Of a DNA stretch of 64,000 nt, positions 15,762-24,962 are shown in pieces. Made by a program: the position numbers and the translations under genes. Each line of letters starts with the position of its first letter. Position 1 is the stretch's first letter. This DNA is from an uncultured Bacteroides sp. (lineage in GTDB: Bacteria > Bacteroidota > Bacteroidia > Bacteroidales > Bacteroidaceae): NCBI GenBank assembly GCA_902492205.1, contig CABUKU010000014.1, forward strand, positions 1 to 64,000, in the 5' to 3' direction. The notes beneath the pieces are model-generated. The model was not told where the DNA came from. It did not search any database and was given only the letters and a program-made list of their open reading frames with translations.

Positions 15762-16337
15762 ATGAATAACTACAAACCCGATAAAAGCAGTTATTTAATA
15801 TCATATTTATATAATAAACATGATATTAATGGCAATATAGTAAGCATAAAACACATTATACGAGACAAAGGATTTAACATTAAAATAAATAGTTGTTCAA
15901 ACAATATTATACTGTTTATTATTTCAGGTAAAATTAAAATATGCCTGAACGGGAAACAAGAACATATATCAAATAGTAATACAATAATCTTCATACCACG
16001 CAAATCATTTTTTTACATCTGTTACGTAGAAACTACCGAATTAGTCATTGCAAAATTCGGGAGTGTGAAACACCCATACAGCAAAAAGCTGTTTGAAGTG
16101 CTCACAGCCGAAAGCATACCGGAAAGGAAACAACCGTTTCCATACCTGCATTTCAACAACATTATCAGGGAGTATCTCAACGATGTACGCAAGTTCATCA
16201 CAAATCCCATAAACAAAGGATGTAAATGTGAAGTATTCGAAGACGACTTCTTCATTGTCTTCGGAGTGTACTATGAGAAAGAAGATTTAATGAGACTGTT
16301 TTTCCCCATTTTAGATAACCCGCAACTGATTAAATGA
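15762..16337 (+). CDS. AraC-type sensor domain without its DNA-binding domain, first gene of the fimbrial operon
   Basis: A 191-residue cytoplasmic protein. The pattern (IILFIISGKIKICLNGK, then NTIIFIPRKSFFYI, and at the end FGVYYEKEDLMRLFFPIL) resembles the N-terminal sensing half of Bacteroides AraC-family regulators. The protein stops where a helix-turn-helix domain would begin, and no such domain follows in any frame. Codon use is mosaic: the first 300 bases are very AT-rich (Ile, Asn, Lys), the rest matches the operon. It overlaps the next gene by 4 bp. It could titrate or modulate a full regulator, or be a decayed one. The function is not established. Confidence 0.6.
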   Translation: MNNYKPDKSSYLISYLYNKHDINGNIVSIKHIIRDKGFNIKINSCSNNIILFIISGKIKICLNGKQEHISNSNTIIFIPRKSFFYICYVETTELVIAKFGSVKHPYSKKLFEVLTAESIPERKQPFPYLHFNNIIREYLNDVRKFITNPINKGCKCEVFEDDFFIVFGVYYEKEDLMRLFFPILDNPQLIK

Positions 16338-16894
16338 TGAAAAGAGCAATATTCATAGGTATATTGGTATGTGCCATTAATGTCACTGCACAGGCACAGA
16401 GCGTGGCAATAAAGACAAACATGCTTTATTGGGCTACAACAACTCCCAATCTTGGAACAGAATTTGCCATAAACAGGCACTTCACAACCGAACTGTGGGG
16501 AGCATATAACTCATGGAAGTTCAAAAACCAAATGAAGCTGAACATATACATGATTCAACCCGAAGTGCGTTACTGGCCGTGTCAGAAATTCGAAGGGCAC
16601 TTTTTCGGAATACACGGGCACTTTGCACACTTCAACATGGGAATGATTCCATTCATTTCCTCCATGAAAGACATTCTTTACCGGGGCGATCTCTATGGCG
16701 GAGGAGTGTCTTACGGGTATCACTGGGCAATAGCCTCACGCTGGGGATTGGAACTGAACATAGGAGCAGGATATATGAACCTCAAATATGACAAATACCA
16801 ATGTGCAGACTGTGCAGAACCGCTGGGAAGCTACCAAAGGAACTATTTCGGGATTACCCGCGCAGGAATATCCATCCTGTACTTTATCAGATAA
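16334..16894 (+). CDS. DUF3575 family outer-membrane protein
   Basis: A 186-residue protein with a signal peptide (AIFIGILVCAINVTAQA) and a DUF3575-type body: VAIKTNMLYWATTTPNLGTEFAI, the QPEVRYWPCQKFEGHFFGIHGH block, and an aromatic C-terminus (GISILYFIR) typical of outer-membrane beta-barrels. In Bacteroidales, DUF3575 genes regularly precede DUF3868 and fimbrillin genes, so a role in fimbrial assembly or anchoring at the outer membrane is likely but unproven. The start overlaps the previous stop by 4 bp; the next gene follows after 18 bp. Confidence 0.88.
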   Translation: MMKRAIFIGILVCAINVTAQAQSVAIKTNMLYWATTTPNLGTEFAINRHFTTELWGAYNSWKFKNQMKLNIYMIQPEVRYWPCQKFEGHFFGIHGHFAHFNMGMIPFISSMKDILYRGDLYGGGVSYGYHWAIASRWGLELNIGAGYMNLKYDKYQCADCAEPLGSYQRNYFGITRAGISILYFIR

Positions 16895-16912
16895 TAAGAA
16901 GGAGGAGCGAAT

Positions 16913-18451
16913 ATGAAAAGTTATAATACAGTTGTGTGTTTCATGGTTCTTTTTTTTCTTTCAACAGCAAAGGTGTCGGCCATAGACGTAGGTATCAGTA
17001 AGGTTAACGCATATATCAATGGCGACAGCCTTTGCATTGAAATGAAACTGGACGTAAGCACCGTAACAGTCACCCCCTCCCTTGCTTTTACTTTTACTCC
17101 CGTATTGAGAAGCAAAGGGAAACTGATGATATTGCCCGCCGTAGTGGTGACAGGCAAACGGAGGGCACGTTTCGACAGCCGGGAGATTATCTTCTCTCCG
17201 CCTCCCGGCTATCAGAAACCTCTGAAAACCATTTATGGAAACAGTCCCGAACGCGGCAACATTATCGACTACCGCGTAATGGTTCCCTATGGTTTGTGGA
17301 TGGAACATGCTTCGCTCGCGCTTATGCAGGAAGTAAAAGACTGCTGTGACATGCAACTGCTTGGCATAGACAATCTCGTACAGGATTTGGCTATCAGAGG
17401 GGTTGCCGTTCCCTTGCAAGGTGATGTCTACATGGCAGGTACAAGTGTTCCCACGGGAAGTACGGGCATAAGTACCCCATGCCCGCCAAGCCCTTATACC
17501 GACATGGTATCTTATCTGGAGCCGGATATGGAAGCGGAAAAGCACAGGACAGGAAGCGCAACGCTCTACATAGACTACCTCACAGACCGTTACGAACTGC
17601 AACCCGGGTACAAACGCAATAAAAAGGAACTCCAGAAGCTGGACAGCCTGATGAGCCCTTTACGCAATGAAGAAAAACAAGCACACATAGAGAATATACG
17701 CATCTGCGGATATGCCTCTCCCGAAGGAAGCTATGAGCACAATGAAACGCTTTCCTCCAACCGTGCACGCTATTTCATGAACTACATGCTGGACACCTAC
17801 CGGTTGCACGAATCATTGTTCGATGTTTCGTGGGTTCCCGAAGACTGGAGCACGCTCGCAAGGCTCATCAAACAAAAACAACCTGCCGGATACAAGGAAA
17901 TGCTCGATGCAATACGCACTATCCCCACATTCGACAAAAGGGAAAGAAAGCTCAAAAATATACTCGATGGGAAGCCCTACGCCTATCTTTTCGAAAACAT
18001 TTATCCTTTACTCAGGCGTATTGAGGTTACCGTAAACTATAACGTGGATAAAGTCACCAACGAGCAGGCGGCAGAGTTGATTTACACCCGTCCGCAAATG
18101 CTCTCCCTGCAAGAAATGTACAGGGTGGCACGTTATTACCGGCCCGGAACGGAGCAATACCGGGAGATTTATGAGATAGCAGCACACCATTTCCCCGATG
18201 ATGCGGTGGCAAACATCAATGCAGCTTCGGCAGAAATACTTACGGGAGACCTTGTATCGGCACGCAATTACCTGCAACGCTATGAAAATGACGCAAGGGC
18301 ATGGAACAACCTCGGAGTGCTGGCATTCATTGAGGAAGACATGGAAAAAGCAGCCGAATGGTTCCGCAAAGCGTTGGGAGTGGAACCCCACAAAGCACGT
18401 AAAAACCTGCGGATGGCGGAAGAGGCTTTAAAACAAAAGCAGAACCAATGA
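16913..18451 (+). CDS. DUF3868 / OmpA-like / TPR protein of the fimbrial operon
   Basis: A 512-residue exported protein with a signal peptide (VVCFMVLFFLSTAKVSA). The first 150 residues fit DUF3868 (pilus accessory region with ALAFTFTPVLRSKGKLM-like strands). The middle, about 240-360, resembles an OmpA-type peptidoglycan-binding domain (IRICGYASPEGSYEHNETLSSNRA). The C-terminal 90 residues form TPR-like helices (AWNNLGVLAFIEEDMEKAAEWFRKAL). This combination suggests a periplasmic link between cell wall and fimbrial base. A good GGAGGA ribosome-binding site precedes the ATG. It overlaps the next gene by 4 bp. Confidence 0.87.
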   Translation: MKSYNTVVCFMVLFFLSTAKVSAIDVGISKVNAYINGDSLCIEMKLDVSTVTVTPSLAFTFTPVLRSKGKLMILPAVVVTGKRRARFDSREIIFSPPPGYQKPLKTIYGNSPERGNIIDYRVMVPYGLWMEHASLALMQEVKDCCDMQLLGIDNLVQDLAIRGVAVPLQGDVYMAGTSVPTGSTGISTPCPPSPYTDMVSYLEPDMEAEKHRTGSATLYIDYLTDRYELQPGYKRNKKELQKLDSLMSPLRNEEKQAHIENIRICGYASPEGSYEHNETLSSNRARYFMNYMLDTYRLHESLFDVSWVPEDWSTLARLIKQKQPAGYKEMLDAIRTIPTFDKRERKLKNILDGKPYAYLFENIYPLLRRIEVTVNYNVDKVTNEQAAELIYTRPQMLSLQEMYRVARYYRPGTEQYREIYEIAAHHFPDDAVANINAASAEILTGDLVSARNYLQRYENDARAWNNLGVLAFIEEDMEKAAEWFRKALGVEPHKARKNLRMAEEALKQKQNQ

Positions 18452-19383
18452 GAAAAGGATTGTCATACATATTGCTGAGTGCCTTTGTCCTGCTCACCGC
18501 ATGCACCTTCGAAGACGAACCTGCCGTGTGTCCATACAACACACGGTTGGAATACTGGTATGCAGGATATGCCCTCGAAAACAGGCTGCGCCTGAGAGTG
18601 GACAGGCTGAGAGAGTATATTTTCGATGAAAGCGGGGAGCTGGTGAGCAACAGGGAACTGAAGAACGACAGCCTCACAGGGCATGAAGAAACGCTCATGC
18701 CCGGAAGATACACCGTAGTGGTATGGGGAAACCTTTATCCCAATCCCACAGACAGCGTGGTGGTGCAACCGGACTCCCTGCTAAGCAACCACAATATCGT
18801 TTCTTTTCCCAAACAGCAAGGAACAAGCTACCGCAGCAACGGCTCGAGGTTGTACTATGGTTCGGGAAGTTTCACGGTGGGAGACGGAGCCATGACAAAG
18901 CATAAAATATATGTTTCACATGCACATGCCAACCTCAAAATAACGGTAATATGGCACACAGACCGCCCAAACTTGGATGGGCCGTTAAAGATGCGCTTGC
19001 GCAACGTACCCTCACTTTACAGTTTCATTCCCGGTGCACAGATACCTGTGTCAAACGGTGCAGGGCCACACCTCTACCCCGCTATGGGCAACACAAGGGT
19101 AAGCCATGAAGTGCCCGCCTATGAGGACTATGCCAAAGACGTTACGGGAGAGTTCATCACCCGCAGGTTCACCAATGACACACATCCGCTGTGGAGCCTC
19201 TATTGCGGTGACCGCCAAGTAGTGAAAGAACTCGATTTATGGGATTATTTCCACGAATCGTTCATCAGCATGGAAAACAACGTGGAACAGGAGTTCCACC
19301 TGCTTGTCATCATCGGAGACAACAAAATTGTGGTCATGGAAGTATCGGGAACCGACTGGGACGAAGGAGGATTGATAGGATAA
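18448..19383 (+). CDS. FimB/Mfa2 family fimbrial anchor lipoprotein
   Basis: A 311-residue lipoprotein with lipobox LLTAC (Cys19), followed by the FimB/Mfa2 pattern: CPYNTRLEYWYAG, VDRLREYIFDESGELV, MPGRYTVVVWGN. In Porphyromonas these proteins anchor the fimbria in the outer membrane and limit its length. The start overlaps the DUF3868 gene, and the first fimbrillin gene follows 39 bp later. The short C-terminus ends in TDWDEGG, a motif also seen in fimbrillins (DWTSGG, DWDEGE here). Confidence 0.9.
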   Translation: MRKGLSYILLSAFVLLTACTFEDEPAVCPYNTRLEYWYAGYALENRLRLRVDRLREYIFDESGELVSNRELKNDSLTGHEETLMPGRYTVVVWGNLYPNPTDSVVVQPDSLLSNHNIVSFPKQQGTSYRSNGSRLYYGSGSFTVGDGAMTKHKIYVSHAHANLKITVIWHTDRPNLDGPLKMRLRNVPSLYSFIPGAQIPVSNGAGPHLYPAMGNTRVSHEVPAYEDYAKDVTGEFITRRFTNDTHPLWSLYCGDRQVVKELDLWDYFHESFISMENNVEQEFHLLVIIGDNKIVVMEVSGTDWDEGGLIG

Positions 19384-19422
19384 AACAAGTAAAACTAATA
19401 TTATTCATTAAATTTTATGATT

Positions 19423-21672
19423 ATGAAAATGAGAAATTTGTTTTTGTTACTCACCCTGTTAGGGGTAACAATGAGTTGCAGTAACGAGCAGGATGTGTCG
19501 CTCACACAAGGCGGACATCCGGGAGAAATTCAAATCATGTTCAACGGTAACGGTACGCAGACAGAATACCCCGGCACACGTGCCATAGCCACGGACAGTG
19601 AAAACACAATCGAAGACTTGGATGTATATATCTTTGCAGCCACCGCAGAAACAGGACCCTACTACTTTGTGGAGAAATGGAGCAAAGGTGCTTCCGATGA
19701 TGTAAGTGCCAAGACCTTCACCTTGCAGGGAGCGGGAGCCAACCGCAAAGCATCCATCTTTCCCACGGAATTCAAACTCTATCCGTACCTCAGACTCTAC
19801 TGTGTGGCAAATGCCAAGCAGATTTATGATAATGCAGGTGCCCAGCTCACATTCACCCCTCTGACGGCAGATGCAAATGGAAACGTTACGGTGGGGAGTG
19901 CAACCCCGGATGTAGGTGCAAGTGGTGCTGCAGTTACCACCACAGGTATTAAGAATGCCCTTCTGGGAAAGATTCAGGCAGGCACACCCATTCTCACCCC
20001 GCTTCCCATGTCGGGAATGGCTTCTACCATTATTTCATCGGACTACTCGCTCATCACGGTGGAAATGGTGCGCAGGGTGGCACGTTTCGATATTGTGAAC
20101 GATGCGATGACCAGTAACCTCACCATTGAAAAGATTACTCCCCTGAACGCACGAGCCTCTTTTCCTCTTTTCAAAGAAGACTGGCTGGCTACAAACATCA
20201 TCCCCGTGCAAGACAAATATCCCACCATTGACTACACCACGCTGCCCAATGCCAATAAAGGGACTACACAAGGTGCATTCTACGCATTTCCCACAAAGGA
20301 TACAGACAAGATGCAAGTACTCATTGAGGGACGTTATTCGGGTACGCCCGTGAGCTATTACGTTAAAGTAGCCACCACACCCGAGCCTACTGTTACCGTA
20401 CCCATACCCACCCCAAAATACATAGAGGTAAAGACCAACAACCGCTACACACTGCGCATCAAAGATGTGCGCGAAGCCGGTATCAATGTACTTTTCGACA
20501 TAGAAGACTGGACTTCAGGCGGTGGTATGATCATTAAACCCGATAACAATATCCTCCCTGTAGTGAATGAGGTGAAAAATATCCCGACAACAACAGCAGC
20601 AGGAGCACCTGTAGTCAAAGTAGTTACCAACGCAGATACTGCCCCAAAAGATTCCATTCTATATATAAAAGGAGACGGCAGATTCACTATCGAAGCCACT
20701 GCAAACGGCATAACGAATGCCACCATCACACCTATTACACCTGGTGTCGATAAAATTACATGGTTTACCAAAAGCACTGTTGCCACCGAATTACCGGAAA
20801 AAAATGTGGTAATGACTCTCGAAGGACTAAAGAGAACAAAGCTGACCTTCAACACACAATACACCACTGCCGCTGCCACAGCAGGACAAAAAGCATTGCT
20901 CACCCTTTACAACCAATCGGCATCCAAAGATTCCGCTTTGGAAAGAACCTATATCGTGGCATTGCCCGAAATTGATGTGTTGCCTGTCAAGTATCAAGAT
21001 ACCAACCCATATAAAAATTACGTAGACAATACAGATCCTGCCAATCCAATCTTATACCAATATCAAGTGGCATCAAATACAAGCCTTGTTTTGGATGTGG
21101 ATGAATACACTCTATTGGCACATACAGCGAGAATAACGAGTGATGCTACGGCAGGAATAACGACAGCACCCACATATGTTGCCAAGACTAAAAAGCTGAC
21201 AATTACTTCAGCAAATCCGGTGACAATGACCGGCCAAGTAGGAATGGTCGAATTGGTAAATGCCAAAGATGATACAAAAATAACAAGAATACAGATTGTA
21301 CGTGTACCTGTAACTGTTACTCCAAGCACCACAGAGAGCAATGTAACAATAGCCAAAGGTGCAACAGATTGGGCTTATACCGCTACTGTTGATGTCACAA
21401 CAATGGGAAGTAGCGGTAGCACAACTTTCGATATTACTGTCGAATCAAAAGAAGGAGTAAAATTCCCTACTCCGGCCATACCTGCAAACAGCTGGATACA
21501 AAGCATAGTAGAGAAAACAGCATTCGATAAACAGTCAGGCACTACGGTTTATACCGTTACACTCAATCCGTCCGGCAGTGTTAATAACAATGTAGTATTA
21601 TCATTTGCACAAGAGATTACCTATGCTACGGCTTTGACACTTACCCTTACCAGACAAGTAACGACACCCTAA
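19423..21672 (+). CDS. Fimbrillin (Mfa1/FimA-like), probable main or large subunit
   Basis: A 749-residue lipoprotein (VTMSC, Cys19) with a FimA/Mfa1-type N-terminal domain: EIQIMFNG, TRAIATDSENTIEDLDVYIF. In type V pili the precursor is cut after an Arg by a trypsin-like protease, freeing a groove for strand exchange; Arg53 in GTRAIA is the expected site. After about residue 370 the sequence becomes Thr/Ala/Val-rich with repeated Ig-like strands, unusually long for a FimA. The ATG at 19423 is chosen; another lies at 19417. It is followed by a 95-bp gap with a hairpin, then a second fimbrillin. Confidence 0.85.
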   Translation: MKMRNLFLLLTLLGVTMSCSNEQDVSLTQGGHPGEIQIMFNGNGTQTEYPGTRAIATDSENTIEDLDVYIFAATAETGPYYFVEKWSKGASDDVSAKTFTLQGAGANRKASIFPTEFKLYPYLRLYCVANAKQIYDNAGAQLTFTPLTADANGNVTVGSATPDVGASGAAVTTTGIKNALLGKIQAGTPILTPLPMSGMASTIISSDYSLITVEMVRRVARFDIVNDAMTSNLTIEKITPLNARASFPLFKEDWLATNIIPVQDKYPTIDYTTLPNANKGTTQGAFYAFPTKDTDKMQVLIEGRYSGTPVSYYVKVATTPEPTVTVPIPTPKYIEVKTNNRYTLRIKDVREAGINVLFDIEDWTSGGGMIIKPDNNILPVVNEVKNIPTTTAAGAPVVKVVTNADTAPKDSILYIKGDGRFTIEATANGITNATITPITPGVDKITWFTKSTVATELPEKNVVMTLEGLKRTKLTFNTQYTTAAATAGQKALLTLYNQSASKDSALERTYIVALPEIDVLPVKYQDTNPYKNYVDNTDPANPILYQYQVASNTSLVLDVDEYTLLAHTARITSDATAGITTAPTYVAKTKKLTITSANPVTMTGQVGMVELVNAKDDTKITRIQIVRVPVTVTPSTTESNVTIAKGATDWAYTATVDVTTMGSSGSTTFDITVESKEGVKFPTPAIPANSWIQSIVEKTAFDKQSGTTVYTVTLNPSGSVNNNVVLSFAQEITYATALTLTLTRQVTTP

Positions 21673-21705
21673 ATGGGGATGTATCAAAAGCTGCTCTATA
21701 TACTT

Positions 21706-21726
21706 GGGTAGAGCAAAGCCCTACCC
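21706..21726 (+). terminator. Weak hairpin between the two fimbrillin genes
   Basis: GGGTAG (21706-21711) pairs with CTACCC (21721-21726) across a 9-nt loop, with no T run after it. It could lower readthrough from the first fimbrillin to the second, or protect the 3' end of the upstream message. Confidence 0.35.
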
Positions 21727-21767
21727 TTACAAAAGACAGATAATAAACATTTAATAAAAAAAAGAAT

Positions 21768-23822
21768 ATGAAAAAATTAATCTACAAACTATCGGCATTG
21801 CTCGTCCTGATAACATGGACGGCATGCACGGAGCTACAACTCGATACTCCTAAAAAGGAAATAAACACGGAGGACACCGATCCCAACAAGCGGACTGTGG
21901 AGCTCAGTTTCCAAAAAGAACTGACAGTGGCAGGCGGTGCAAATACACGCGCCATAGCCATCAACACAGAAACAGAAATCAAATCGTTGGATATATACAT
22001 GTTTGCATGTGCCTATGAAATCGGTGAGTACACCTTTCAGAAACAATACTGTTACCGCAGCGATGCCTCTGCAACCATACCCGATGGTGCCGAAGCTGTG
22101 AAACTGATAACCACATCGGGAAAGCCGTCGGTTATCCTCCGTCCCGAAAAAGGAACTTACGTAAAACTTTATTGCGTGGCAAACCAAACAGAACTCTTTG
22201 AGTGGGATGACACTACCCTAAAGTATAAGAAGTACGATACATTCACTCCTTTCAGCCAAACTGCCCCCGGCATGGAAGGTAATGTTATTACTCCCGGAGT
22301 ACCCACCGAGGAAAAGTTCAAAACACTGGTAACGAAAGTGATATATCCCGATAAGCCCGACAAAAAAGAAGAAGGAATCCGCCCTGCCCTGCCCATGAGT
22401 GGAGCAAGCACCAATGTGATAGACCTGATGGACTTCTCGGCAGCATCCCGCATCCTCACAGAGATAAGAATGGTGCGTGCAGTGTCACGTTTCGACATCT
22501 TGAACAATCCGGCAACCACTAAATTCACGCTGGATTCCGTAGCGATGCTCAATGCACGCCCCACTTCCAAGCTCTTCCCGATAGAAGCCATCAAGGGAGG
22601 TGCAGACCAAGATAAGCTCATCCAATACCCCACCATGCCCAAACTCAACGGAGCAGAACCTACCGACAAATCCTATCCCATTTTCTATTCCTATGCTTCC
22701 ACCAAGGAAGATTACGGAGAAATTATCCTGATAGGACGGTATGAAGTGAGCAAAGGCAGATATGAAAAAGTAAACTACAAAATACCTTTCATTCAGCAAA
22801 AAGAAAACGGAGATGCCGTTTATGTGGAAATAAACCCCAACCACCGCTACACCATAGAAATACGTGACGCCAACCAATATGAAGTGAAATTCAATTTCGT
22901 AGTAAATGACTGGGACGAAGGAGAAAAGTTTGAAACTTATGAGCCTGAAAACGATGTGCATATAGCATTGGCAGCAACCGGACAACCGAATAACTACAGC
23001 TATGTTCAAGACAGCAAAAGAAGGATATTCATGTACATGGTCGGTACCCCTAAAGTAATAGTGGAAATGGCATCCAACAAGGATTTTGAAGTTTTGGATG
23101 ATGAAATAGAATATACAAGAGAAACGGGTAAAGACTGGTTAAAGATGGAGAAGGAAGTTACTTGGAAAGACAACAGCGATCCTTCCGTTACCCCACCGGT
23201 TACCCCTCCAATTAATGGGGGCACTTATCCTACTCATGCCAAGAAAATATATAAACTGACTTTTACAAGAGCAAACACTAATGCTCTACCGGCTGACTAT
23301 AAGCTCCCCATTGCTAAAATCAAAGTAAAAGAAACAGCAACGAATAACATTCTGGAGTATGAGATTGTGGCAATACCGGCTTTAAGATCGGGGTTTTCAC
23401 CGATATGCCCGATAGGCGATTACTTTTTTACATATTATTATATAAACAACGATTATGCTTATGCTACGCAAAAAACATGGAATTTTTCCCCATGGAGGAT
23501 GCCCACCATGGATGAAATAGATGAAATATTCGGAATGCCAAAGCCTTACACTGAGTTAGCGGACGACGAACAAACAAGCGCAGCCAAAAACTACCTTCCT
23601 GTAACAAATTTCGAAGCCATGCTGGCAATAGCAAGATCGGGCATTCATGCCAAATGGTTCTTTACGGACACAGAAAAAGACAATACTCATCATTGGATAT
23701 CAATAATAAATTACGGAATAGGTACATTAGGAGGTGTCTTACGTACATCAACAGTATATGCAAATACAAATGCACTAAAAGCGGCATTTCTCATGCGCTA
23801 CGATGAAAACCAACCGGAGTAA
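21768..23822 (+). CDS. Second fimbrillin-like lipoprotein, possible tip adhesin
   Basis: A 684-residue lipoprotein (lipobox TWTAC, Cys20) with the same N-terminal plan as the previous subunit: ANTRAIAINTETEIKSLDIYMF with the expected cleavage at Arg61, then the NHRYTIEIRD and NDWDEGE strands that end a fimbrillin domain (about residue 385). The C-terminal 125 residues differ: an aromatic-rich segment (GDYFFTYYYINNDYAYA) then WRMPTMDEIDEIFG, like the C-terminal modules of Bacteroides tip or minor pilins. This supports a tip or adhesin role; the ligand is unknown. Last gene of the operon; a strong hairpin follows. Confidence 0.83.
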   Translation: MKKLIYKLSALLVLITWTACTELQLDTPKKEINTEDTDPNKRTVELSFQKELTVAGGANTRAIAINTETEIKSLDIYMFACAYEIGEYTFQKQYCYRSDASATIPDGAEAVKLITTSGKPSVILRPEKGTYVKLYCVANQTELFEWDDTTLKYKKYDTFTPFSQTAPGMEGNVITPGVPTEEKFKTLVTKVIYPDKPDKKEEGIRPALPMSGASTNVIDLMDFSAASRILTEIRMVRAVSRFDILNNPATTKFTLDSVAMLNARPTSKLFPIEAIKGGADQDKLIQYPTMPKLNGAEPTDKSYPIFYSYASTKEDYGEIILIGRYEVSKGRYEKVNYKIPFIQQKENGDAVYVEINPNHRYTIEIRDANQYEVKFNFVVNDWDEGEKFETYEPENDVHIALAATGQPNNYSYVQDSKRRIFMYMVGTPKVIVEMASNKDFEVLDDEIEYTRETGKDWLKMEKEVTWKDNSDPSVTPPVTPPINGGTYPTHAKKIYKLTFTRANTNALPADYKLPIAKIKVKETATNNILEYEIVAIPALRSGFSPICPIGDYFFTYYYINNDYAYATQKTWNFSPWRMPTMDEIDEIFGMPKPYTELADDEQTSAAKNYLPVTNFEAMLAIARSGIHAKWFFTDTEKDNTHHWISIINYGIGTLGGVLRTSTVYANTNALKAAFLMRYDENQPE

Positions 23823-23832
23823 ACAATCTAAA

Positions 23833-23871
23833 TCTCCCCTCTTGAGAGCAGGGCTGTTAAGAGGGGAGATA
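23833..23871 (+). terminator. Terminator of the fimbrial operon (CCCCTC-type hairpin)
   Basis: Perfect 12-bp arms ATCTCCCCTCTT (23833-23844) and AAGAGGGGAGAT (23860-23871) with a 15-nt loop, 10 bp past the stop. Its arms resemble the REP-like hairpins at 6704, 33823 and 37817. Confidence 0.75.
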
Positions 23872-23933
23872 AAAACAAAATCATTTTTTCTCAATATAAA
23901 TTTTATTATTAACCAATTAAAAAACAAATTATT

Positions 23934-24059
23934 ATGGTAAAAAGAAGACCGATTATCTTGGTAAAAAGCAAAAGGAAAAACCAAACACTGGAACACGCTG
24001 AAGAATTGAGTAAGGCACTTGTTAAAAAAAAGAGGAAGGCATCGGAGCATCCGCAGTAG
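23934..24059 (+). CDS. Small basic protein, 41 residues, possible frameshift upstream part
   Basis: An ATG ORF encoding a Lys/Arg-rich peptide (MVKRRPIILVKSKRKNQ, then LEHAEELSKALVKKK). Codons 30-33 read GTT AAA AAA AAG, which contains the classic -1 slippery heptamer A AAA AAG in frame (24026-24032). A -1 shift there enters the open frame that continues to 24349 and would give a fused protein of about 138 residues. I do not recognise a family. It could be a separate peptide, the first part of a frameshifted gene, or one gene split by an A8 indel. Confidence 0.5.
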   Translation: MVKRRPIILVKSKRKNQTLEHAEELSKALVKKKRKASEHPQ

Positions 24060-24091
24060 AGAGTAGAATTTTCAGGAAACTAATCCGTCAG

Positions 24092-24349
24092 TTGTCACTG
24101 CTAACTACCGACATCAGCACTTTCCGCAAAAATCAATGCATGCCACTTCCCGAAGGGAAAGAATATTACCACGCACAGCAACTACATGACCTCATCACCG
24201 AATGGTGGGATGAAAAAATCTGGGACACTCCACTGGACGGAAGCATGAGCCTACCCTATCTGAAATGGTATGTCATAGCATTCCACTCACAAAACCCGGA
24301 ATTATTAAAAGAGTTGATTTACATGCTTAAAAAAGAAAGGGAATTGTAA
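24092..24349 (+). CDS. Small acidic/aromatic protein lacking an ATG start
   Basis: An open frame from 24026 to 24349 with no usable ATG before codon 17 of the listed ORF. The listed start is a TTG. The encoded segment is compact (PEGKEYYHAQQLHDLITEWWDEKIW, LPYLKWYVIAFHSQNPELLKEL) and looks like a real folded protein rather than chance, with codon use like its neighbours. The absence of an ATG, plus the in-frame slippery site in the preceding ORF, suggests expression by -1 frameshift from 23934. The next gene is convergent, 13 bp away. Function unknown. Confidence 0.5.
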   Translation: MSLLTTDISTFRKNQCMPLPEGKEYYHAQQLHDLITEWWDEKIWDTPLDGSMSLPYLKWYVIAFHSQNPELLKELIYMLKKEREL

Positions 24350-24362
24350 GTTCCCCAAAAAG

Positions 24363-24962
24363 TTAAAGAAGCAAGCATATTGCTTCTTTAACTTGTTCCC
24401 AAGTTACTTTTTCCAACATATAAGGACAAGGTTCCGGCTCGGCATCCTCAAAATAAATTAAACTCTTTAATGCCATAAATTCAGATCCTTCGGAATATTT
24501 CGCCAGATAACAAGAAAGCATTTCTTGTAGTGAATATATTTTAGATAAGAAATAAATGTCAATGAAATCTTTTTTAGAACCGCGTCCTGTTATTGCCGCT
24601 ATCTTCATAGCAGCAATATCTTTTAAACCGGCTAAACGCAAGCCGTCTTCACAAAACTGTTCATCCTGCCATGTATAGGCATAATTCACAACATCCACTT
24701 TTACATTATTCAAAGAATAAATATGTATATTCTTCGATTCTTTTAATGTGATCAAATTCCCCAAACATTTCAATTCCTCAACAAGCACATCCGTTCCTAC
24801 AGAAATATTACCAAACAAATCCAAATCAACAGATTTGCGGTGCCCTAATCTAAGTGCTAATGCTGTTCCTCCAACCAAACGGGTATCTTGAAGAGAAGGT
24901 AATTGCTGAAGCCTTTTTAAAAGTTCCAGTGTTGAGGAGTCGACTGTTGAATAGTGTAACAT
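24363..24962 (-). CDS. AbiEii/AbiGii-type nucleotidyltransferase toxin
   Basis: A 199-residue nucleotidyltransferase of the AbiEii class. The motif GGTALALRLGHRKSVDLDLF (residues 31-50) supplies the GG/S pair and catalytic Asp46/Asp48; KVDVV near 110 gives the third acidic residue; and the DIAAMKIAAITGRGSKKDFIDIYFL block is the other family hallmark. AbiE-type toxins transfer nucleotides to RNA, in some cases tRNA ends, and act in phage defence or persistence. It overlaps the upstream partner by 46 bp, as expected for a toxin-antitoxin pair. Confidence 0.9.
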   Translation of the reverse strand: MLHYSTVDSSTLELLKRLQQLPSLQDTRLVGGTALALRLGHRKSVDLDLFGNISVGTDVLVEELKCLGNLITLKESKNIHIYSLNNVKVDVVNYAYTWQDEQFCEDGLRLAGLKDIAAMKIAAITGRGSKKDFIDIYFLSKIYSLQEMLSCYLAKYSEGSEFMALKSLIYFEDAEPEPCPYMLEKVTWEQVKEAICLLL

